Assembly (NCBI RefSeq): GCF_020905375.1
Contig: NZ_JAJJBU010000029.1
Coordinates: 16,402-80,401, forward strand
Source of the DNA: Arthrobacter cryoconiti
Lineage (GTDB): Bacteria > Actinomycetota > Actinomycetes > Actinomycetales > Micrococcaceae
Reading direction: 5' to 3'
DNA length: 64,000 bases
The notes below the pieces were generated by a model. That model was not told the DNA's origin. It saw only the letters and a list, made by a program, of their open reading frames with translations, and searched no databases. A program made the translations under genes and the position numbers. Positions 58,066 to 64,000 of the stretch are shown here, piece after piece (the first letter of the stretch is position 1; each line of letters opens with the position of its first letter).

Positions 58066-58665
58066 TTAGGACGGAAACTCGCCACGCTTGACCATGGGCT
58101 TGGGGAGTCGGAGACGACGGAACTGTAGCGAACGCATGGTCCCGTACCAAATGACTCCCGAATCGACGGAATTGAACTTCCCGATCAGTTGACGTTTGAG
58201 TCTGCGCGACATAAGCCAGGCATCGATGGCAACTGCCGCCACGAGAACCCAGAAGAAGGCGAAGATTATGATTTGCAGATCGGCTCTTTGGAACAGCACT
58301 GATGCCACCACGATCGCCAGGGCTACGAACATCACGTACTCACCCAAACTGAACCGGGCATCGACGTAATCTCGTGCATAGCGCTTTTGCGGCCCTTTAT
58401 CTCGGAACGGCAAGAAGCGTTCCTCTCCGGTGTCCAGAGCCCGGCGCATGCGAGCTTGTTCCTCGCGGCGGGCGTCGCGGGCTGCAACCTTGGCTGCAGC
58501 ACGGTCGTTGGGAACCAAAGGGCGTTTCCGCGCCTCTTCCTGCGCCTTCCGAGACGGAGTGGGCGCACCCTTCTTAGACTGGGGGTCCCGTGGGTGCCCA
58601 ATCTCAGTGGTGCTGGCAGGCGTTACCTGCAGGTCAGTGGCTTCGTCTTTCTTACGTCCAAACAC
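58066..58665 (-). CDS. DUF3043 membrane protein
   Basis: The 199-residue protein has a long charged N-terminus (F-G-R-K-K-D-E..., then Arg/Ala/Glu-rich to about residue 90), the conserved RYARDYVDARFSLGEY, two membrane helices (about residues 110-150) and a basic C-terminus. This is the DUF3043 pattern, confined to actinobacteria as far as I know; the function is unknown. GTG 58665 gives the typical V/M-F-G-R-K-K start. It is divergent from the M20 peptidase. Confidence 0.84.
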   Translation of the reverse strand: MFGRKKDEATDLQVTPASTTEIGHPRDPQSKKGAPTPSRKAQEEARKRPLVPNDRAAAKVAARDARREEQARMRRALDTGEERFLPFRDKGPQKRYARDYVDARFSLGEYVMFVALAIVVASVLFQRADLQIIIFAFFWVLVAAVAIDAWLMSRRLKRQLIGKFNSVDSGVIWYGTMRSLQFRRLRLPKPMVKRGEFPS

Positions 58666-58698
58666 CCGTAAAGGATACCCCGTCGGCGATGACAGTCG

Positions 58699-58728
58699 TG
58701 ACAGTGGCGGTTTGTGCAACGGTAGGCT
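58699..58728 (+). promoter_or_regulatory. Promoter of the M20 peptidase, likely leaderless
   Basis: GTGACA (58699-58704, five of six bases of TTGACA), an 18-base spacer, then TAGGCT (58723-58728). The ATG lies seven bases further at 58736, where transcription should begin, and there is no Shine-Dalgarno. This predicts a leaderless mRNA, a common form in actinobacteria. Confidence 0.6.
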
Positions 58729-58735
58729 GTCATTT

Positions 58736-60163
58736 ATGACATTGCTAAACCAAAATCATTCCAGTGAGCCTGAAATTGGGGCTGGCGTCCCCGTTGATCT
58801 AGTGCGCGCCAGCGTAGCCGGCGCGTTTGAGGCAACCGTGGCAGAGCTAGTAGATCTCGTCGCTATCCCCGGAATAGCATGGGATGCCTTTGACTCCTCC
58901 CATTTGGATCGCAGCGCCGAAGCCGTCGCAGCATTGATCCGCACCACGTGTATAGAAGATGTACAAATCCTTCGAGTCAATAAAGAAGACGGAACACCCG
59001 GTGGTCCTGCCATCGTGGCACGTAAGCTTCCCGCCCCGGGATATCCGACTGTCGTTCTTTATGCTCACCACGATGTCCAGCCCACGGGGGACCATGACTT
59101 GTGGGAGAGTGAGCCGTTCACGGCTGTGCAAAAGAATGGTCGACTCTATGGACGCGGCGCAGCAGATGACAAGGCCGGAATCATGGCGCACATTGCTTCC
59201 TTGCGCGCCCTCGAGGAAATCCTTGGCAGCGACTTTGGGCTCGGCGTCACCCTCTTCATAGAAGGAGAGGAAGAGGCCGGCTCACCCACATTTGGCACAT
59301 TCTTAGAAACGCACCACGAATTGTTGGCTGGCGACGTGATCGTGGTCGCCGATTCTTCCAACTGGGCGGTGGGCGTCCCCGCCCTGACTACCAGCCTGCG
59401 CGGACTTGTCGACGGCACTGTGGAGGTGCGTGTTTTGGAGCACGCAGTCCATTCCGGCATGTTTGGCGGACCGCTACTTGACGCCCCTACCTTGTTGGCA
59501 CGCCTGATTGCCTCCTTCCACGACGACGCCGGCTCGGTTGCCATCGCAGGACTGGTTTCCGGCAGTGAATCCTTGCTTGATTACCCCGAAGAAACCTTTC
59601 GCGCCGACGCAGCCGTACTGGACGGGGTCCGCTTGGCAGGTACTGGAAGCCTTACCGACCGTCTATGGTCCAAGCCGGCACTGTCAATCATTGGCATGGA
59701 TATCCCGTCGGTGGCCATGAGTTCGAACACACTCCTGCCTTCAGCGCGTGCCAAATTCAGCCTCCGTCTTGCACCGGGACAGGATCCCGCAAAAGCCATG
59801 GCCGCAGTGGACGCTCACATCCAAGCTCACGCACCATTCGGTGCAAGCGTTATTTTCGTGCCGGGTGAGACAGGCCAGGCGTTTTCCACAGATACGACAG
59901 CGCCCGCTGCACAAACCGCACTGTGGGCTTTGGGGGAGTCGTGGGGAGTCCCGGCCGTCGAAAGCGGCATGGGCGGGTCCATTCCCTTCATTGCTGACCT
60001 CAAGGAACAATTTCCGGGCGCGCAAATACTCGTGACAGGGGTTGAAGATCCTGACTCTCGGGCCCACAGCGCTAACGAATCCTTGCACTTGGGAGACTTT
60101 GAGAAAGCGATTGTGGCCGAAGCTCTTATGCTGGCCGCCATGGACAAGACCGTGCTGAACTGA
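58736..60163 (+). CDS. M20 family dipeptidase
   Basis: The 475-residue M20/M28-fold metallopeptidase has the metal and catalytic motifs LYAHHDVQPTGDHDLW (about residues 108-123), GRGAADDKAG and EGEEEAGSP, with a dimerisation domain inserted and SRAHSANESLHLGD near the end. It probably hydrolyses dipeptides or related amides in the cytoplasm. ATG 58736 fits the promoter spacing. A longer frame to 58430 runs antisense through DUF3043 and is not real. Confidence 0.92.
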   Translation: MTLLNQNHSSEPEIGAGVPVDLVRASVAGAFEATVAELVDLVAIPGIAWDAFDSSHLDRSAEAVAALIRTTCIEDVQILRVNKEDGTPGGPAIVARKLPAPGYPTVVLYAHHDVQPTGDHDLWESEPFTAVQKNGRLYGRGAADDKAGIMAHIASLRALEEILGSDFGLGVTLFIEGEEEAGSPTFGTFLETHHELLAGDVIVVADSSNWAVGVPALTTSLRGLVDGTVEVRVLEHAVHSGMFGGPLLDAPTLLARLIASFHDDAGSVAIAGLVSGSESLLDYPEETFRADAAVLDGVRLAGTGSLTDRLWSKPALSIIGMDIPSVAMSSNTLLPSARAKFSLRLAPGQDPAKAMAAVDAHIQAHAPFGASVIFVPGETGQAFSTDTTAPAAQTALWALGESWGVPAVESGMGGSIPFIADLKEQFPGAQILVTGVEDPDSRAHSANESLHLGDFEKAIVAEALMLAAMDKTVLN

Positions 60164-60336
60164 ACAGGTCGGCTGGAACGCTCACCTGAAACCGCAAACT
60201 GAAACGATAGTTTACCGCGCAGGAGCATGAGCTCTCTAAAGGAGGGGAACAGTTCCCCGCTCGCGCTGGTTGCAATAGTTAGCGCCCGTGCCGGGCTCGA
60301 CGTAGCATGTACCTGTACCCCACGTTAGGAAACATC

Positions 60337-60720
60337 ATGACCGCAAATGTCCAAGCCGAAACCACAGCCACAGTTGACAGCGCACAGTTGCCCGCTCATG
60401 GTGTTCTGATCAGCGAAGTTGCAGCAGGGAAGGTGCGCAGCTTGCTTGAGCAGGAAGGCCGCACCGACCTGCGCCTGCGCGTGGCAGTCCAGCCGGGCGG
60501 TTGCTCGGGCCTGATCTATCAGCTGTACTTCGACGAGAGAATGCTCGACGGTGATGCTGTCCGCGCATTTGACGGTGTCGAGGTGATTATCGACAAGATG
60601 AGCGTGCCATACCTCGATGGTGCCAGCATTGACTTCGAAGACACCATTTCGAAGCAGGGATTTACCATCGACAATCCCAACGCCGGAGGCTCCTGTGCCT
60701 GCGGTGATTCGTTCCACTAA
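60337..60720 (+). CDS. erpA: A-type iron-sulfur carrier / insertion protein
   Basis: The 127-residue HesB/IscA/ErpA-like protein has the three conserved cysteines: one in QPGGCSGLIYQLYFD and two in GGSCACGDSFH. It hands Fe-S clusters to target proteins. ATG 60337 has AGGA nine bases upstream. The position just before the cytochrome oxidase genes is usual in actinobacteria. The 173-base gap from the M20 gene has no clear motif. The choice of symbol erpA over iscA is tentative. Confidence 0.88.
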   Translation: MTANVQAETTATVDSAQLPAHGVLISEVAAGKVRSLLEQEGRTDLRLRVAVQPGGCSGLIYQLYFDERMLDGDAVRAFDGVEVIIDKMSVPYLDGASIDFEDTISKQGFTIDNPNAGGSCACGDSFH

Positions 60721-60730
60721 TTCATTCCTT

Positions 60731-60835
60731 CTACTCGATGTAGAGAATATTGCGCTTTTGCGTCATTTGCCTCCGACGCACGGTGGGTTTAGTGCACATT
60801 TGACCCGTTCTAGCGGTAAGCTCTACATCGAGTAG
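60731..60835. repeat. Inverted 15-mers upstream of ctaC
   Basis: CTACTCGATGTAGAG (60731-60745) and its exact reverse complement CTCTACATCGAGTAG (60821-60835) flank 75 bases between erpA and ctaC. Each arm also has an imperfect dyad CTAC-N5-GTAG, so they could be two copies of an operator in opposite orientation, 90 bp centre to centre. The right arm lies 69 bases before the ctaC start, near TTGACC (60800-60805). Alternatively they form an RNA stem. Confidence 0.85.
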
Positions 60836-60903
60836 TAAAACCCGTTTCGCACTGCAGACGTCAAAGTCCGCTCGGTGCGCAGTAACAAGAGGAAGGGCCG
60901 TCT

Positions 60904-61785
60904 GTGAGTTCGCAGGACCGAACCGGCAGCCGACGCGCAAGAGTCATCCCCATTGCGGGCTTGGCCATTGTCGGAGCGTTAGCTTTGTCTGGATGTACGG
61001 CAGAGAATAAAAATGGTTGGTTGCCCGGTGCGCGTGACACCACCAACCATACGGCCGGGATCATTGATCTTTGGGTCAATACGTGGATCACCGTCATGAT
61101 CATTGGTCTCATTACCTGGGGCCTGATCATCTGGTGCATCATCGCGTACCGTCGTCGCAAAGGGGCCACTGGGTTCCCGCGGCAGACAAGCTATAACCTC
61201 CCGTTGGAGGTCTTTTACGTGCTTGTTCCATTGTTCATGGTGTTCGTGTTCTTCCACTTCACCGATATTGAACAGAAGTCCATCATGGCAAAGGTGGACA
61301 ATCCGGATGTCACCGTCGATGTCCGTGCCAAACAGTGGTCGTGGGACTTCAACTACATGGCTGGCAACGATGTCAAAGAATCCGTGTACGACGTGGGTAC
61401 ACAAGCTGAGTTGGACGGAAAGCCGTTCGACAAATCAACACTTCCCACTCTTTACTTGCCCGTGAACCGAACGGTTCAATTGGATTTGAACGCTCGCGAC
61501 GTAGTGCACTCGTTCTGGGTGCCTGCATTCTTGACGAAACTTGACGTTATCCCAGGCAAGACAAATGTTATGTCCTTGACCCCAACGGCGTTGGGTGAGT
61601 ATGACGGTAAGTGCGCCGAGCTTTGTGGCGAGTACCACTCGGAAATGCTCTTCAACGTCAAGGTAGTCACACAGGCTGAATTTGATGCCCACCTGAAGTC
61701 TCTTCAAGACAAGGGTCAGGCCGGAACGCTTGGTAACGCGTACGACCGAAATCCCAATCTCAACTCGAACACCAAACAGGACTAG
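60904..61785 (+). CDS. ctaC: Cytochrome c oxidase subunit II (aa3 type)
   Basis: This CuA-bearing subunit accepts electrons from cytochrome c, or here probably from the bcc complex. The 293-residue precursor has a lipoprotein-type signal (LALSGC, Cys near residue 31), two membrane helices (about residues 58-82 and 100-120), a conserved QWSWDFNY and the CuA site CAELCGEYHSEM (about residues 237-248). The start is GTG 60904 with GAGGAAGG upstream. ctaD follows after 12 bases. Confidence 0.95.
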   Translation: MSSQDRTGSRRARVIPIAGLAIVGALALSGCTAENKNGWLPGARDTTNHTAGIIDLWVNTWITVMIIGLITWGLIIWCIIAYRRRKGATGFPRQTSYNLPLEVFYVLVPLFMVFVFFHFTDIEQKSIMAKVDNPDVTVDVRAKQWSWDFNYMAGNDVKESVYDVGTQAELDGKPFDKSTLPTLYLPVNRTVQLDLNARDVVHSFWVPAFLTKLDVIPGKTNVMSLTPTALGEYDGKCAELCGEYHSEMLFNVKVVTQAEFDAHLKSLQDKGQAGTLGNAYDRNPNLNSNTKQD

Positions 61786-61797
61786 GGGGAGAGGAAA

Positions 61798-63504
61798 GTG
61801 ACTACACTCGAGTACTCGACAACCGAGGTTTCTTCGGTTTCACCCAGAGTGGTTCCGGTCTCCAAGGGACGCATAGTCGTCAACTGGATCACCTCCACGG
61901 ATCACAAAACAATCGGTTACATGTATCTGATTGTTTCGTTCATTTTCTTCTGCGTTGGTGGCGTCATGGCGCTCATCATGCGTGCAGAACTGTTTGAGCC
62001 TGGTATGCAAATTCTGCAGACTAAGGATCAATACAACCAGCTGTTCACTATGCACGGCACCATTATGCTGCTCATGTTTGCAACCCCGCTGTTCGCTGGT
62101 TTCGCTAATGTGATCATGCCGCTGCAAATTGGTGCACCCGATGTTGCCTTCCCACGGTTGAATGCTCTGGCATTCTGGTTTTATCTGTTTGGCAGTACCA
62201 TCGCAGTGTCCGGTTTCGTTACTCCGCAGGGAGCGGCGGCCTTCGGCTGGTTCGCCTATGCACCGCTGTCCAACACCACCTTTAGCCCGGGAATCGGTGG
62301 CGACTTGTGGGTGTTTGGTTTGGCCCTTTCGGGCTTTGGAACAATCCTTGGTGCCGTGAACTTCATTACAACGATCATCTGTTTGCGGGCACCCGGTATG
62401 ACCATGTGGCGGATGCCTATCTTCACCTGGAACACACTTGTCACCGGTATCTTGATCCTTATGGCCTTCCCGCCTCTTGCAGCGGCTCTGTTTGCTTTGG
62501 GTGCGGATCGACGGTTTGGCGCTCACATCTTTGATGCTGAAACAGGTGGTGCCTTGCTTTGGCAACACTTGTTCTGGTTCTTCGGCCATCCAGAGGTTTA
62601 TATTATTGCGCTCCCGTTCTTCGGGATCGTCTCGGAGATATTCCCCGTGTTCAGCCGCAAGCCTGTCTTCGGTTACAAGGGTTTGGTGTTCGCCACCATC
62701 TCCATTGCGGCCTTGTCCGTGACAGTGTGGGCACACCACATGTACGCAACAGGACAGGTTCTGCTGCCGTTCTTCTCCTTCATGACCATGTTGATCGCTG
62801 TACCCACAGGGGTAAAGTTCTTCAACTGGATCGGTACCATGTGGCGAGGCTCGCTGACTTTCGAGACGCCAATGTTGTGGAGTCTGGGCTTCATTGTCAC
62901 ATTCCTCTTCGGTGGCCTTACCGGAATCATCTTGGCCTCACCGCCTCTTGACTTCCACGTTTCGGATACCTATTTCGTGGTGGCTCACTTCCACTACGTG
63001 GTATTTGGTACGGTCGTGTTTGCCATGTTCGCCGGGTTCTACTTCTGGTGGCCTAAATTCACTGGCAAGATGCTCAATGAGCGCCTTGGGAAGATCCACT
63101 TCTGGATGCTGTTCCTAGGCTTCCACGGGACGTTCTTGATTCAGCACTGGCTGGGTGTCCTTGGTATGCCTCGGCGTTATGCGGACTACTTGGTTGAAGA
63201 CAACTTCACGTGGATGAACCAGTTCTCCACGATCTCCTCCTTCGTTTTGGGTGCTTCTATGATTCCGTGGTTCTGGAACGTGTACATCACCTGGCGCAAT
63301 GGCAAAAAGATTGAGGTTGATGACCCATGGGGTTTCGGAGCTTCACTGGAATGGGCCACGTCGTGCCCGCCACCGCGTCACAACTTCACCTCATTGCCCC
63401 GTATTCGCTCTGAGCGTCCTGCACTTGACCTCCACCATCCGGAACTGGCTCCGCACTATGTCCCAGTTCCAGTGAGTGCATCAGCGACGGGAGCTAGCAA
63501 GTGA
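61798..63504 (+). CDS. ctaD: Cytochrome c oxidase subunit I (aa3 type)
   Basis: This is the catalytic heme-copper subunit that reduces oxygen and pumps protons. The 568-residue protein has twelve predicted helices, the low-spin heme His in [11 protein letters not shown], the CuB/heme a3 region [10 protein letters not shown] with the His-Tyr partner, and [11 protein letters not shown]. The start is GTG 61798 with GGGGGAGAGG upstream. The stop overlaps the ctaF start by four bases (GTGA). Confidence 0.97.
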   Translation: MTTLEYSTTEVSSVSPRVVPVSKGRIVVNWITSTDHKTIGYMYLIVSFIFFCVGGVMALIMRAELFEPGMQILQTKDQYNQLFTMHGTIMLLMFATPLFAGFANVIMPLQIGAPDVAFPRLNALAFWFYLFGSTIAVSGFVTPQGAAAFGWFAYAPLSNTTFSPGIGGDLWVFGLALSGFGTILGAVNFITTIICLRAPGMTMWRMPIFTWNTLVTGILILMAFPPLAAALFALGADRRFGAHIFDAETGGALLWQHLFWFFGHPEVYIIALPFFGIVSEIFPVFSRKPVFGYKGLVFATISIAALSVTVWAHHMYATGQVLLPFFSFMTMLIAVPTGVKFFNWIGTMWRGSLTFETPMLWSLGFIVTFLFGGLTGIILASPPLDFHVSDTYFVVAHFHYVVFGTVVFAMFAGFYFWWPKFTGKMLNERLGKIHFWMLFLGFHGTFLIQHWLGVLGMPRRYADYLVEDNFTWMNQFSTISSFVLGASMIPWFWNVYITWRNGKKIEVDDPWGFGASLEWATSCPPPRHNFTSLPRIRSERPALDLHHPELAPHYVPVPVSASATGASK

Positions 63505-63902
63505 AAGTTGAAGCTAAAACATTCATCATCATCGGACTCTTCTTCTTCCCGGTGGCCACCGTTTATGGTCTGATGGGTCACTGGAGCGAACCAGTTGGCT
63601 TCTTGGCTTTGTATCTGGTGGGTGGCCTAGGCCTAATGATCGGGTTGTACCTGTATTACACGGGAAATCGCGTGGGACTGCGTCCCGAGGATCGTCCCGA
63701 TGCCGAAATCCATGAAGGCGCCGGCGAGCAGGGGCAGTTTAGTCCCTGGAGTTGGTGGCCGCTAGTGCTAGCCTTGGCAGCCGCCTCAGGTTTCCTGGGA
63801 TTGGCCGTGGGCTGGTGGGTCTTCCTGTTCGGTGCCGGCTTGACGGTCATAGCACTGATTGGCTGGGTATATGAATACAGCCGTGGAGATCATGCGCACT
63901 AA
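63501..63902 (+). CDS. ctaF: Cytochrome c oxidase subunit IV, actinobacterial
   Basis: The 133-residue membrane protein has four hydrophobic segments and the actinobacterial CtaF pattern ([51 protein letters not shown]). It is a small subunit of the aa3 oxidase within the bcc-aa3 supercomplex. The start GTG 63501 overlaps ctaD. A very long hairpin follows eight bases after the stop. The qcrCAB genes that often come next are not in the window. Confidence 0.93.
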   Translation: MKVEAKTFIIIGLFFFPVATVYGLMGHWSEPVGFLALYLVGGLGLMIGLYLYYTGNRVGLRPEDRPDAEIHEGAGEQGQFSPWSWWPLVLALAAASGFLGLAVGWWVFLFGAGLTVIALIGWVYEYSRGDHAH

Positions 63903-63909
63903 GAACTAA

Positions 63910-63969
63910 ATATAACGAAGAGGGGCTGACAATTACTGGAAAGTAATTGTCAGCCCCTCTTCGTTATAT
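63910..63969. terminator. 27-bp perfect hairpin behind ctaF
   Basis: Bases 63910-63936 (starting ATATAACGAAGAGGGG) pair without mismatch with 63943-63969 around the 6-base loop TGGAAA. It closes the oxidase operon. The arm ends are AT-rich, so it may act in both directions. It is much longer than a usual intrinsic terminator. Confidence 0.9.
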
Positions 63970-64000
63970 GGACCGTAGAAGCTTGCGCAATACTGCTAGG

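Noticed and set aside
61840..62739. Long open frame (299 codons) on the minus strand inside ctaD
   Set aside because: It lies wholly antisense to a clear cytochrome oxidase gene, is rich in Cys, His and Gln with no domain pattern, and is a codon-bias shadow.

Overview
This window is a stretch of actinobacterial chromosome, most like the family Micrococcaceae (Arthrobacter and relatives). The pointers are the gene order pyrB-pyrC-PH protein-carA-carB-pyrF-mihF-gmk-rpoZ-coaBC-metK-priA, the mycobacterial-type integration host factor, the class-2 leuA, the DUF3043 and DUF3097 proteins, the actinobacterial cytochrome oxidase genes ctaC-ctaD-ctaF, and the many GTG/TTG starts. Base composition looks moderate for the phylum (mid-50s % GC by eye). 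The identification rests on recalled synteny and protein features, not on a search. I see no prophage, insertion sequence, tRNA, rRNA or CRISPR array; this is mostly core genome.

Layout. 1-8282: pyrimidine operon (pyrB truncated by the window edge, pyrC, a membrane-anchored PH-like protein, carA, carB, pyrF), with overlapping or touching stops and starts. 8293-14615: housekeeping genes mihF, gmk, rpoZ, coaBC, metK and a PriA without helicase motifs. 14616-17757: a GC-rich tandem repeat, then a three-gene minus-strand operon (glycosyltransferase, alpha/beta hydrolase, aldo/keto reductase) where fmt would be expected. 17805-23138: glycerol catabolism (SorC-type regulator divergent from glpD, glpF, glpK). 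23207-31042: terminators, a leucine leader peptide and attenuator in front of leuS, then degV, comEA, comEC and holA. 31162-40144: rpsT, an orphan PemK-like protein, lepA, hemW, DUF4870, DUF3097, then CIRCE-hrcA-dnaJ-rsmE. 40168-47126: a GerMN lipoprotein, then phoH-ybeY-corC-era and an LCP cell-wall ligase. 47188-52950: M13 peptidase, the leuA leader and leuA, recO, uppS. 53045-60163: hydrolase and FAD dehydrogenase pair, pyrD, a second aldo/keto reductase, DUF3043, M20 peptidase. 60337-63969: an A-type Fe-S carrier and the aa3 cytochrome oxidase genes, closed by a 27-bp perfect hairpin.

The most interesting signal is that two distant genes of leucine use, leuS (charging of tRNA-Leu) and leuA (leucine synthesis), carry related leader elements. 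Each has a -10 hexamer six bases before a start codon, a tiny ORF containing Leu-Leu-Leu-Ser encoded by the same 14 bases, and a downstream RNA fold. The two folds share further short blocks. Other points worth a look are a perfect 46-bp promoter duplication before phoH, twin inverted 15-mers before ctaC, the tandem repeat behind priA, a coding repeat at the N-terminus of HolA, and a ComEC without its nuclease-like domain.
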